The notes below the pieces were generated by a model that saw only the letters and a program-made list of their open reading frames with translations, was not told where the DNA came from and did not search any database. A DNA stretch of 64,000 nucleotides from Chloroflexota bacterium. GTDB taxonomy: Bacteria > Chloroflexota > Limnocylindria > Limnocylindrales > CSP1-4. Both the position numbers and the translations under genes were made by a program. Location: assembly GCA_016191395.1 (NCBI GenBank), contig JACPOS010000013.1:1-64000 (forward strand), in the 5' to 3' direction. Shown piece by piece: positions 7,414 through 15,797 of the stretch; within the stretch, counting starts at the first letter, position 1; each line of letters starts with the position of its first letter.

Positions 7414-8898
7414 ATGGACGCGAAGCAGGTCTGGCGCGCAGCCCTCGGCGAGCTCCAGGTCACCCTCTCCCCCGCGAACTTCGAGACCTGGCTGCGCGAC
7501 ACCGCGCTGGTCGAGGTCGATGACACGCGCTTCCGGATCTCGGTGCCCAACGGCTTCGCCAAGGACTGGCTGGAGAGCCGCTACCGCTCGCTGATCTCCC
7601 AGACCCTCGGCCGCATCGTCGGCTACGGCGTCCAGGTGGACTTCTTCGTCGGGCAGGCGGAAGCACTGGTGGACGGCGACACGGCGTCGGCCAATGCGGA
7701 AGCCGGCACGGACGGCGACGCGCCCGAGGGCGTGCGCGGAACCCGTGCTGCCGCGCCGGTCGCGGTCGGGCCCGGGATGCTGCCGCGGAGTGGCGACGCG
7801 CCGGAACGGCGGCAGGCGCCGCCGGTGCCCCAGGTCCGCGTGGAGCCCGGCCGGGTCGGTGGTGAGGGCGGCACGAGCAACATCAACCCCCGCTACACGT
7901 TCTCGAACTTCATCGTGGGCTCTGCGAACCGCCTCGCCCACGCGGCGAGCCTGTCGGTCGCGGAGCGACCGGGTCACGCCTACAACCCCCTCTTCCTGTA
8001 CGGCGGCGTGGGCCTGGGCAAGACCCACCTCATGCACGCCATCGGCAACCAGGTGGCCGCGAAGTTCCCGCGCAAGCGGGTCGTCTACGCGACCTCGGAG
8101 AAGTTCACGAACGAGTTCATCACCTCCATCCAGCAGGGCAAGATCGACGAGTTCCGCGCCCGCTACCGCCGGATCGACCTCCTCCTCATCGACGACATCC
8201 AGTTCATCGCCGACAAGGAGCGGACCCAGGAGGAGTTCTTCCACACGTTCAATGCCATCCACGAGGACGGCAAGCAGATCGTGCTGAGCTCCGACCGGCC
8301 GCCCAAGGCGATCCTGACGCTCGAGGAGCGCCTCCGCTCCCGCTTCGAGTGGGGCCTCATCGCGGACCTGACCGCGCCGGACCTGGAGACACGCATCGCG
8401 ATCCTCCGTGCCAAGGCCGAGGAGGGCGCGGTGCCGATCTCGTCGGACGTGATCGAGTTCATCGCTCGCAAGGTCGTCAGCAACATCCGCGAGCTGGAGG
8501 GCGCGCTCAACCGGATCGTGGCGTACGCCTCGATGGGCGCGATGCCGATCTCCATCGAGCTCGCCCAGGCCGTCCTGTCGAACGTGCTCTACAACCCCAA
8601 GAAGCGCCAGATCACGCCGGAGCGAATCGTGAAGGCCGTGTCCGAGTACTACGGCGTGGGACTCGACGCGCTCAAGGGCCAGAAGCGCGACAAGGCCATC
8701 GTGGTGCCTCGCCAGATCGCGATGTTCCTGATGCGCGAGGAGACAGACGTCTCGCTGCTGCGCATCGGCGCCGAGCTCGGCAACCGCGACCACTCCACGG
8801 TGCTCCACGCGTGCGACAAGATCACGCGCGAGTCGGGCGGGAACGACGAGCTGCGCCGCGAGATCGCCGCGGTCCGCGAGCTGATCTACGCCGACTGA
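7414..8898 (+). CDS. dnaA: chromosomal replication initiator DnaA (494 aa)
   Basis: DnaA binds DnaA boxes and melts the origin. Domain I opens with VWRAALGELQVTLSPANFETWL; a poorly conserved linker (about residues 85-160) follows. The AAA+ domain begins with NPRYTFSNFIVGSANRLAHAA and has Walker A GGVGLGKT (197-204), Walker B LLLIDDIQFI and a sensor region. The C-terminal helix-turn-helix ends with the signature GNRDHSTVLHACDKI (about 455-470). An open frame reaches 430 bases further upstream, but the ATG at 7414 matches the usual domain I start, so the upstream part is regulatory DNA. Divergent rpmH and downstream dnaN/recF confirm the origin context. Confidence 0.98.
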   Translation: MDAKQVWRAALGELQVTLSPANFETWLRDTALVEVDDTRFRISVPNGFAKDWLESRYRSLISQTLGRIVGYGVQVDFFVGQAEALVDGDTASANAEAGTDGDAPEGVRGTRAAAPVAVGPGMLPRSGDAPERRQAPPVPQVRVEPGRVGGEGGTSNINPRYTFSNFIVGSANRLAHAASLSVAERPGHAYNPLFLYGGVGLGKTHLMHAIGNQVAAKFPRKRVVYATSEKFTNEFITSIQQGKIDEFRARYRRIDLLLIDDIQFIADKERTQEEFFHTFNAIHEDGKQIVLSSDRPPKAILTLEERLRSRFEWGLIADLTAPDLETRIAILRAKAEEGAVPISSDVIEFIARKVVSNIRELEGALNRIVAYASMGAMPISIELAQAVLSNVLYNPKKRQITPERIVKAVSEYYGVGLDALKGQKRDKAIVVPRQIAMFLMREETDVSLLRIGAELGNRDHSTVLHACDKITRESGGNDELRREIAAVRELIYAD

Positions 8899-9337
8899 CC
8901 CCTCGCTCCCGGGGGCAGGGTTCTCCACATTCGCATGCACTGACGGTGGATCAGCGGTGTCGCTGCGAGACTCCGGGGGCGGACTGCAACGTGGATGCAA
9001 TGTTGGACAACCGTGTCCCGACCTGTGGGCATTGGCAGCATGGCAACCACGTCGCTTCGGCATCGGGCCGTGTTATCCACGACGTCGACGGTCCGCCGTC
9101 CCCCATCCGGCCACGGTGGCCCACGCTCCCGGCCACGTCATCCACCGGCCTCGCGAACGGGACGGAGCACGGCTGTCCCCGGCGTCCACACCATGATGAT
9201 GGTGATGACGGACGTAGAAGAATGAAGGAAGATACACACACAAGATGACGCGGCTTCGCGGGAGCCGGGAACCCTGCGCGACGCAGCCCTTCGTACGTGA
9301 AATCCTGGATCCGACCCGCCCATGGAGTTGACCTGAC
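8899..9337. other. putative replication origin (oriC) between dnaA and dnaN
   Basis: This 439-bp non-coding region holds several sequences near the DnaA-box consensus TT(A/G)TCCACA. Those with one mismatch are TTCTCCACA (8921-8929) and TTATCCACG (9073-9081). Those with about two are TCATCCACC (9138-9146), GCGTCCACA (9182-9190), and on the minus strand TTGTCCAAC (9002-9010) and ATGCCCACA (9024-9032). At its right end 9190-9246 is markedly richer in A/T than the surroundings, with GATGATGGTGATGAC and GAAGAATGAAGGAAG, and is a candidate unwinding element. The dnaA-dnaN gap is the commonest oriC location. Confidence 0.65.
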
Positions 9338-10456
9338 GTGAAGCTCTCGGTCATGCAGGAGAACCTGGCTCGCGGCCTTGGCGTCGTGAGTCGAGCGGTC
9401 TCCAACAGGAGCACGCTGCCCGTGCTGGCCAACGTCCTTCTCAAGACGGAGGACGGCGGCCTCCGGCTCACCACGACGAACCTGGAGATCGGGCTCGTGT
9501 ACTGGGTGCCCGGCAAGGTCGAGACGGACGGGTCGACGACCGTCCCCGCCCGACTCCTGGCAGACCTCGTGGGCTCGCTGCCCGGGGGCCAGCGGATCGA
9601 CCTGGAGACCGGTGCCAACGAGACGCTCCACGTGAGCGCCGGCCCGTTCCAGTCCCACGTGAAGGGCATAGACGCGGACGAGTTCCCCTCGATCCAGCCC
9701 ACCGGCGAGCGCCCCACCACTCGGATCGCCCAGAACGTCCTCAAACGCGCCCTCGAGGAGACCGCGTTCGCCGCGGCCACGGACGAGGCCCGCCCCATCC
9801 TCACCGGCGTCCTGTGCCGGTTCGAGGGCGAGACCGTGACCCTCGCGGCCGCCGACAACTACCGGATCGCCGTCAAGACCATCCCCATCCTGGACCCGGT
9901 CGGCGACACGAGCGTCGTCGTGCCGGCGCGCGCGCTCAACGAGCTCATGCGCGTCCTCGGCGACACGGACGACCCGGTGGACGTGGTGCTCGCCCAGAGC
10001 CGCAACCAGATCCTGTTCCACCTCGAGGGGATCGATCTCGTCAGCCGGCTGATCGACGGCCAGTTCCCGAACTACCAGTCCGTCCTCCCGAAGGCGCATA
10101 CGACGCGCGCGGTCCTGGATCGCGAGGAGCTCCTCCGCGCCGTCCGGCCGGCCGCGCTGATCGCCCACGAGTCTGCCAACATCGTGAAGCTCCAGATCTC
10201 CGCGAACGGCGAATCCGGCATCACCGTCAGCGCCAACGCGGAGATCGGCGACCACGTGGGCCAGGTCCAGGCGACGGTCGAGGGCGACGGCACCTCCATC
10301 GCGTTCAACGCGAAGTACCTCGCCGACGTGCTCGAGAAGGTCGCCGCGGACCAGTTCGCGCTGGAGCTCCAGGGCCCCCTCGCCCCGGGCGTCTTCAAGC
10401 CGATCGGCGACGACTCGTATGTGCACGTGGTGATGCCGGTCCGCACCACCTCGTAG
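9338..10456 (+). CDS. dnaN: DNA polymerase III beta subunit, sliding clamp (372 aa)
   Basis: The beta clamp is a ring-shaped dimer that tethers DNA polymerase III and other partners to DNA. The opening MKLSVMQENLARGLGVVSRAV and the segment RSTLPVLANVLL are family hallmarks. Three tandem clamp domains of about 120 residues fill the protein, and it ends with the usual VMPVRTTS-type C-terminus (canonical VMPMR). The start is GTG at 9338 with GGAG upstream. It follows the putative oriC and precedes recF by only seven bases, so they are probably co-transcribed. Confidence 0.97.
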   Translation: MKLSVMQENLARGLGVVSRAVSNRSTLPVLANVLLKTEDGGLRLTTTNLEIGLVYWVPGKVETDGSTTVPARLLADLVGSLPGGQRIDLETGANETLHVSAGPFQSHVKGIDADEFPSIQPTGERPTTRIAQNVLKRALEETAFAAATDEARPILTGVLCRFEGETVTLAAADNYRIAVKTIPILDPVGDTSVVVPARALNELMRVLGDTDDPVDVVLAQSRNQILFHLEGIDLVSRLIDGQFPNYQSVLPKAHTTRAVLDREELLRAVRPAALIAHESANIVKLQISANGESGITVSANAEIGDHVGQVQATVEGDGTSIAFNAKYLADVLEKVAADQFALELQGPLAPGVFKPIGDDSYVHVVMPVRTTS

Positions 10457-10463
10457 ACGGCCC

Positions 10464-11624
10464 GTGCAGGCGGCCTCGGGCGTGACGGTCGCCACCCTGG
10501 ACCGGCTCCGGCTGGGCGATCTCCGGTCCTACGCGACGCTCGAGGTCGCGTTCGGGGCGGGCCCGCAACTGGTCTGGGGTCCGAACGCCGCCGGCAAGAC
10601 CAGCCTCCTCGAGGCGATGGTCGTCCTGGCGCGCGGCAGCTCGCATCGGACCACGACGGACGTCGAGATGATCCGCTGGGGCTCCGACGTGACGCGGATC
10701 GAGGGCCGCTCGGGCGCCGACGAGATCGAGGTCGCGCTCGTCAGACCCGGCTCGCCGGCGGCGGCGAGCGGTGCCAGGAAGCGGATCCGGGTCAATGGCG
10801 TCCCGCGCCGGGCGTCGGCCCTCGCCGAGCGGCTCCGGGTCGTCCTGTTCGCGCCGGAGGACATGCTGCTCGTCGCCGGCTCGCCGTCACTGCGCCGCGG
10901 GACGCTGGACCAGCTGGCGATCACCCTGATGCCCGGCTACGCGTCGGAGCTGTCCACCTACTCGCGCGCCCTTCAGCAACGCAACGGGCTCCTCCGCGCG
11001 ATCCGCGACGAGACGGCGTCCCGCGACGAGCTCCGCTACTGGGATCGGCCGTTCCTGGAGGCCGGCGGGGCGGTGGTGGCGGCCAGGCACGCGCTGCTGG
11101 CTCGCCTGGCCGGGCCCCTCGCGGCCGCGCACGCGGAGATCGCGCCAGAGGAAGCCGCGACCGGAGCGCTGGGCGTGGAGTACGTCACGAACGCGCCCAT
11201 CGGCCATGGCGAATCCGCCCGGGACGCGCTGGAGCGGCGACTCGCGGAGACCGCCGAGAAGGAGGTGTGGAACGGCACCACGCTGGTGGGACCGCACCGG
11301 GACGACCTCGCGTTCGTCATGGGCGGCCGGGACCTCGCGGCGTTCGCCTCGCGCGGCCAGCAGCGGACGGCGATCCTCGCGATGAAGCTTGCGGAGCTGG
11401 ACCTCGTGACGGCGCACGACAGCCGGCCGCCGCTCCTTCTCCTGGACGATGTCTTCTCGGAGCTGGACCCTGCCCGCCGGGCGCACCTCGTGCGCCGCAT
11501 CGCGGAGCTGCCGCAGGCGTTCGTTACCACGACCACGCTCGACGATCTGGATCCGGCGCTCCGCGAGATCGCGACGCCGTGGGAGGTCCGGACCGGGGCG
11601 GACGGCGCGCGGCTGGCGCCATGA
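10464..11624 (+). CDS. recF: DNA replication and repair protein RecF (386 aa)
   Basis: RecF is an SMC-like ATPase that helps load RecA at gapped DNA. After an N-terminal LRLGDLRSYATLEVAF strand, Walker A is GPNAAGKTS (about 39-47). The ABC-type signature region is ASRGQQRTAILAMKLAE and Walker B is LLLLDDVFSELDP, all in the expected order. The GTG at 10464 follows dnaN closely. Its TGA overlaps the ATG of the DUF721 gene, an arrangement seen in many origin regions. No gyrB or gyrA follows within the window. Confidence 0.96.
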   Translation: MQAASGVTVATLDRLRLGDLRSYATLEVAFGAGPQLVWGPNAAGKTSLLEAMVVLARGSSHRTTTDVEMIRWGSDVTRIEGRSGADEIEVALVRPGSPAAASGARKRIRVNGVPRRASALAERLRVVLFAPEDMLLVAGSPSLRRGTLDQLAITLMPGYASELSTYSRALQQRNGLLRAIRDETASRDELRYWDRPFLEAGGAVVAARHALLARLAGPLAAAHAEIAPEEAATGALGVEYVTNAPIGHGESARDALERRLAETAEKEVWNGTTLVGPHRDDLAFVMGGRDLAAFASRGQQRTAILAMKLAELDLVTAHDSRPPLLLLDDVFSELDPARRAHLVRRIAELPQAFVTTTTLDDLDPALREIATPWEVRTGADGARLAP

Positions 11625-11947
11625 CCGACGAGCCGCGCCGGCGCCGGCCGATGTCGCGGATCGGAGACCTCATGCCCCAGGCCGCGGCCCAGCTGGGGCT
11701 CGCGGACGAGCTGCGCCGGGCACGGTTTCTGTCGACCTTCGATGCGATCGTCGCCGAGCTTGCGCCCGCGGCCCACGGTGCCTGCCGGGCGCTCCGGGTG
11801 GAGGGCGAGACGCTCGTACTCGAGGCGGACGCCCCGATCGTGGGCCAGGAGCTGGTCCTGCACGGCGAGGAGCTCGCGGCCGCGTTCCGCAGGGCACCGG
11901 GCGGCGCGCCCGTGCGTCAGGTGCGCGTCACGATCAGGCGGCGGTAA
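11621..11947 (+). CDS. DUF721 (DciA-like) protein (108 aa)
   Basis: This small protein has the DUF721 fold: an N-terminal helix region, then SWxxIVAxxxAxHxxP-like segment FDAIVAELAPAAHGACRAL and a terminal KH-like beta-alpha core (LVLEADAPIVGQELVLHGEELAAAF). Members next to recF are often annotated DUF721. Some relatives (DciA) help load the replicative helicase DnaB, a reasonable but unproven role here. The ATG at 11621 overlaps the recF stop (ATGA). Confidence 0.82.
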   Translation: MTDEPRRRRPMSRIGDLMPQAAAQLGLADELRRARFLSTFDAIVAELAPAAHGACRALRVEGETLVLEADAPIVGQELVLHGEELAAAFRRAPGGAPVRQVRVTIRRR

Positions 11948-11997
11948 CCGAATACGAGGACCGATGGCTCGCGGGGTGTCGCCCCCGGTCCTCGAAG

Positions 11998-12022
11998 GGT
12001 TCGTACGCGAATCACACGAACC
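11998..12022. promoter_or_regulatory. 7-bp inverted repeat, possible operator
   Basis: GGTTCGT (11998-12004) and ACGAACC (12016-12022) are perfect inverted half-sites 11 bp apart, centre-to-centre about two helical turns. They lie upstream of the extended -10 box at 12075. No adjacent regulator gene suggests a binder; a weak hairpin is the alternative. Confidence 0.25.
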
Positions 12023-12074
12023 GTCGTCACGCACCGTCGTGGCAACTCGTCCACCCGAAGCTTCCACCACCCCA

Positions 12075-12083
12075 TGCGATAAT
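12075..12083 (+). promoter_or_regulatory. extended -10 promoter
   Basis: TG-C-GATAAT is followed by CCCCGCC. The same arrangement, TG-G-GATAAT then CCCGCC, occurs at 15065. It predicts a leader of about 30 bases before the GTG at 12119. No clear -35 is seen. Confidence 0.5.
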
Positions 12084-12118
12084 CCCCGCCCCGACGCAGC
12101 CCCTGGCAGAGGACCGCA

Positions 12119-14350
12119 GTGGCCCACCGGATCCAGATGAAGCTCGGTGTCGTGCCCGACGCCGAGCGCGCGCCAGATTCGCCCGACACCGCTCTCCACA
12201 TCGAGCCGCGTGTCGGCGCGCAGACGCGCAGCAAGGGCCACCTCTACCTGCTCGTCACGTCCCGCGTCACCGGCCCGAAGGCGCGCGAGGCGACCAGCCT
12301 CGTCGCCGACGCGATCCGCACCGAGTACTACTACGACGAGTCCGCCGGGATCCGCGTCTGTCTCGTCAAGGCCATCCAGGTCGCCAACAAGCGGCTCGCC
12401 CACGCCCGCGAGAAGGGGGCGCTCGGCTCCGGGCCGGGACCCATCGGTGTCGCCCTCGCCGTCGTCCGCGACAACGAGCTGTACGTCTGCACCGTGGGGC
12501 CGGCCGAGGCCTACCTCAACCGCGGCGCCCGGCTCTCCACCCTGCCGGACCCCCATCGCGATCGCGGCCTGCCGTCGGACGAGGTGGAGCCCGACGTGTG
12601 GCGCGGCGAGGTCAACGTCGGCGACCAGCTGCTCCTCGTGGCGCCGAGCGTCGTCGCCGCGCTCGGCGCCGATGCGCTCAAGGACGCGCTCGTGACGCTC
12701 CACCCCCAGTCGGCTGCGGAGGCGCTCACCGCCCGATTCCGTGAAGCGGGCGGCACTGGCAGCAGCGGCGCCCTGGTGATCGAGGCGGCGGAGGTCGCCG
12801 CCACTCGTGGCGGCGTCGTCCCGGTGCCGGTGCGGCCCTCGGAGCCGCTCGCCGGCACCCCGGATCGCTCGCCCATCCCGCTCGCGGATTCCGTCGCCAG
12901 CGGGCTGGCCGCGGCGCAGTCCGGCGCGCGCCGCGCACGGGGCGTCGCCGGCGGTGCCCTGTATCGGATCTTCGCCCGCCTCCAGGACGCGCTGCCGAGC
13001 CGCGGCGTCCCGAACCGCCGCGTCACGCCACTCGGTGCCCGCCGTGAGGTCCAGCGCCGCGCGGCGGTCGCCGTGCTGTCGCTCGTCATCATCGTCGGTG
13101 CCCTGGGCATCGGGTACTCGATGTTCGGCGGGCTCAAGCCCAACGGCCCCGCCATCGCGACCCTGGACTCTGCGCAGGGCGCGATCGAGCTCGCCCGTGG
13201 CAACCTCGACCGGGTGATCGGGCCGGGCATCGACCTCGTCCAGAACGACCCGACCCGAGCGGAGAAGCTGCTGACCGAGGCGTTCACCGCCCTCAAGCGG
13301 GCCGAGTTGGCGAACGTGCCGGCGTCCACGATCAACCCGCTGCGCACCAGGATCGTGGCCGCGCTCGATCGCCTCTACGGGATGATCGACGTGAGCTCCA
13401 CCGCCACGTTCACCTTCCCTGCCGACCCGGTGATCGACCTGCGGGCGCTGATCAAGGGCCCGGATGGGGCGCCATTCGTGCTCGACGCAGCGACGAAGTC
13501 GGTCTACCGGATCGACGTCGCCGGCAAGAAGGCCACGGCAATCTTCCGCGATGGCAACAAGGCCGCCGGTGCCACCGAGGCAGTCCCGAAGCTGCTCGGG
13601 GTCGGCGGACGCGACCTGCTGATGGTCGATTCGGCGAACGTGGTCTGGCGCTGGCGGCCCGCCAACACCACCGGCAAGGGCACCATCACGCGGGTTCGCG
13701 TCACCGGGGCATCGGAATGGGGCGACGACATCCTCGCGATCGGCACGTTCATCCGGAACGCCGACGCCAACCTCTACAACCTGTACGTGGTGGACCCGTC
13801 CGCGCAGCAGATCAAGCGCTATTCGCCGGCGGCGGACGGCAGCGGCTTCCCCGCCACGCCCAACTTGTACCTCTCGGCGGCCCGTGACATCAGCGGGATC
13901 ACCGCCCTGTACATCGACGGAGACATCTGGGTGGTCGACACCGGCCAGGTCCTCCGCCTCGTGAACGGCAACAGCGCGGGCTGGGTCGCGGCGCTCCCTG
14001 CCGACTCGATCCTGCGCGCGGCGCCCGGGTATCGGTTCATCGCGTCCGGTGCCGAACGACGCACGGGCACGATCTATGCGTTCGACGCCGTCAACGAGCG
14101 GGTGGTCGGCCTGTCGAAGGTCAGCGGCGCGATCGTCTCCCAGTACCGGCTCGCGGACGGGAGCAATGGCTGGCACGACCTGCGTGGCTTCTACATCGAG
14201 CCGGGGCTCGACCAGGAGCCCGACGTGCTCGTCTGGATCAACGCCGCCGGCCTGCACCGCGTCGTGCTCCAGCCCATCGGCGGCGTTCCCGGCTCGTCGG
14301 CGGTGCCGAGCGCCTCGGGAGGGTCCGGCTCGCCCGCAGCCAGCCAGTGA
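12119..14350 (+). CDS. membrane-anchored protein: degenerate PP2C-like domain plus beta-propeller (743 aa)
   Basis: Residues 25-250 have the size and pattern of a PPM/PP2C phosphatase (KGHLYLLVTSRV...EATSLVADAI, ANKRLAHAREKG, IGVALAVVRDNELYVCTVG, AYLNRGARLSTL). However, the metal-binding acids are gone: the usual ADGxGG position reads TSRVTGP and GDSRAY reads GPAEAY. A single helix (about 315-335, AAVAVLSLVIIVGALGIGYS) follows. Residues 340-730 are extracytoplasmic, with repeats typical of a beta-propeller (FVLDAATKSVYRID, LLMVDSANVVWRW, LYVVDPSAQQIKRYS). A signalling or scaffold role is inferred. The GTG start has AGAGGA upstream. The stop overlaps the rhomboid start. Confidence 0.6.
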   Translation: MAHRIQMKLGVVPDAERAPDSPDTALHIEPRVGAQTRSKGHLYLLVTSRVTGPKAREATSLVADAIRTEYYYDESAGIRVCLVKAIQVANKRLAHAREKGALGSGPGPIGVALAVVRDNELYVCTVGPAEAYLNRGARLSTLPDPHRDRGLPSDEVEPDVWRGEVNVGDQLLLVAPSVVAALGADALKDALVTLHPQSAAEALTARFREAGGTGSSGALVIEAAEVAATRGGVVPVPVRPSEPLAGTPDRSPIPLADSVASGLAAAQSGARRARGVAGGALYRIFARLQDALPSRGVPNRRVTPLGARREVQRRAAVAVLSLVIIVGALGIGYSMFGGLKPNGPAIATLDSAQGAIELARGNLDRVIGPGIDLVQNDPTRAEKLLTEAFTALKRAELANVPASTINPLRTRIVAALDRLYGMIDVSSTATFTFPADPVIDLRALIKGPDGAPFVLDAATKSVYRIDVAGKKATAIFRDGNKAAGATEAVPKLLGVGGRDLLMVDSANVVWRWRPANTTGKGTITRVRVTGASEWGDDILAIGTFIRNADANLYNLYVVDPSAQQIKRYSPAADGSGFPATPNLYLSAARDISGITALYIDGDIWVVDTGQVLRLVNGNSAGWVAALPADSILRAAPGYRFIASGAERRTGTIYAFDAVNERVVGLSKVSGAIVSQYRLADGSNGWHDLRGFYIEPGLDQEPDVLVWINAAGLHRVVLQPIGGVPGSSAVPSASGGSGSPAASQ

Positions 14351-15072
14351 TCCCGCTCCGCGATCGGAATCCGACGCGGCGAACGCCGATCGTCACATGG
14401 GCCCTCATCGGCGCGTGCTTCGCGGCATTCGCGCTGGAGCTGTCGGTCACGGCATCGGGTGGCGATGCCGCCCTCGAATCGTTCTTCCGGCGCTGGGGCG
14501 CAGTGCCGGCCGACATCACGGCGGCGCTCCGCGCCGGTGACTACCTGGGCCAGGCGACGATCGGCATGGTCAGCAGCATGTTCCTTCACGGCAGCTGGCT
14601 GCACCTGCTCGGCAACATGCTGTTCCTGTGGATCTTCGGCAACAACGTCGAGGACCGCCTTGGCTCCGTCGCGTTTGCCGCCTTCTACCTCGTCGGCGGC
14701 CTTGCGGCAGCACTGACCCAGGTCGTGATCGATCCGACCTCCCGCGTGCCCCTCGTCGGGGCGTCGGGCGCGATCGCCGCGGCCCTGGGGGCGTACATCG
14801 TCCTGTTCCCCGGAGCGCGAATCCTGTCGCTCGTGTTTCTCGGCTTCTTCTACCAGCTGCTCGAGGTGCCGGCTCTGGTCGTCCTCGGCTACTGGTTCGT
14901 GCTCCAGCTCGCCAGCGGGTTCGGCGCCCTCGGGGCGGAGACGGCCCAGGGCGGCGTGGCGTTCTTCGCCCATATCGGTGGCTTCGTCCTGGGCGTCGTG
15001 GTGGGGGTCATCCTGCGCGTGGGCGGGGCAGGCACGGCGCGGCGAGGCCCGGCCCTCGGTCCGATGGGATAA
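14347..15072 (+). CDS. rhomboid-family intramembrane serine protease (241 aa)
   Basis: Rhomboids cut transmembrane helices of substrate proteins within the membrane. The catalytic serine is in GASG (Ser140), the catalytic histidine in AHIGGF (His209), and the upstream HGSWLHLLGN (81-90) supplies the oxyanion-side residues. About six to seven membrane helices are predicted. It starts at GTG 14347, overlapping the stop of the PP2C-like gene (GTGA), so the two are translationally coupled and the membrane-anchored neighbour could be a substrate. That last point is inference. Confidence 0.9.
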   Translation: MIPLRDRNPTRRTPIVTWALIGACFAAFALELSVTASGGDAALESFFRRWGAVPADITAALRAGDYLGQATIGMVSSMFLHGSWLHLLGNMLFLWIFGNNVEDRLGSVAFAAFYLVGGLAAALTQVVIDPTSRVPLVGASGAIAAALGAYIVLFPGARILSLVFLGFFYQLLEVPALVVLGYWFVLQLASGFGALGAETAQGGVAFFAHIGGFVLGVVVGVILRVGGAGTARRGPALGPMG

Positions 15073-15073
15073 T
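15065..15073 (+). promoter_or_regulatory. extended -10 promoter giving a leaderless transcript
   Basis: TG-G-GATAAT lies at the end of the rhomboid gene. It ends six bases before the ATG at 15080, so transcription should begin at the start codon itself. No ribosome site precedes that ATG, consistent with leaderless translation. Confidence 0.5.
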
Positions 15074-15079
15074 CCCGCC

Positions 15080-15688
15080 ATGGGCCGCCTTGTGGAGATG
15101 GTCATCGAGAGCGTTCGCGTGCACATGCTCTCGAACCGGCACGTGGTGATCCTCAAGGACACCGCCGGTGATCGCTACCTGCCGATCTGGATCGGTGCGT
15201 GGGAGGCGAGCGCCATCGCGATGCGGCTTCAGGGCCTCACGGCGGAGCGCCCGCTCACCCACGACCTCTTCGCGTCTGCGCTGGAGCGCCTCGGGGTGCG
15301 CATCGTCCGCGTCGTCATCTCCGAGCTGGCGGACGAGACGTACCACGCACGGCTGCACCTGGAGCGCGACGGCCTGGAGGTGGAGGTCGACTCGCGTCCC
15401 TCCGATGCCCTCGCGCTCGCGGTGCGCACGGAGGCGGAGATCTTCGCCGACGAGGAGGTCCTCGCCCAGGCCGCGCTCGCCACGGATCCCGACGAGGACG
15501 TTGCGGGCGAATCCGGCGCCGACGAGCCCGCCTCCGACGCCGGTGATCGACCCCGCCGCGCCCGTCCGCCGATCGAATCCATCGGGGACACGCCCGCCGA
15601 CCCGCGGCTGGACATGTTCCGGGACTTCGTCAACTCGCTGGAGCATGACCAGGGCGCCGGCCCCGAATCCGGAGGTCGCCGCAGCTGA
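15080..15688 (+). CDS. bifunctional nuclease family protein, DUF151 (202 aa)
   Basis: The N-terminal 140 residues form the DUF151/BFN domain. Landmarks are VVILKDTAGDRYLPIWIG, the helix EASAIAMRLQG, RPLTHDLFASALERLG and the closing SRPSDALALAVRTEAEIFADEEVL. Plant and mycobacterial members have nuclease or stress-response roles, but the biochemical activity of most bacterial members is unsettled. The C-terminal 60 residues are acidic and disordered. The open frame extends upstream inside the rhomboid gene; the ATG at 15080 is chosen because the family begins here and a promoter abuts it. Confidence 0.85.
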   Translation: MGRLVEMVIESVRVHMLSNRHVVILKDTAGDRYLPIWIGAWEASAIAMRLQGLTAERPLTHDLFASALERLGVRIVRVVISELADETYHARLHLERDGLEVEVDSRPSDALALAVRTEAEIFADEEVLAQAALATDPDEDVAGESGADEPASDAGDRPRRARPPIESIGDTPADPRLDMFRDFVNSLEHDQGAGPESGGRRS

Positions 15689-15797
15689 CCTTCGCCAGGT
15701 GGCCGATCCGTGCGTTGGCGCTGCGCGCGTCGGCTCACGCCCTGGGTGCGCTCGCCCTCCGTGCTCTCGCCGCCTTCGCCTCGACCGCCTGGCTCGG

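Noticed and set aside
11036-14257. 1073-codon open frame on the minus strand across recF, DUF721 and the PP2C-like gene
   Set aside because: It is antisense to three well-supported genes; long shadow frames are expected at this G+C content. The protein has no recognisable domain.
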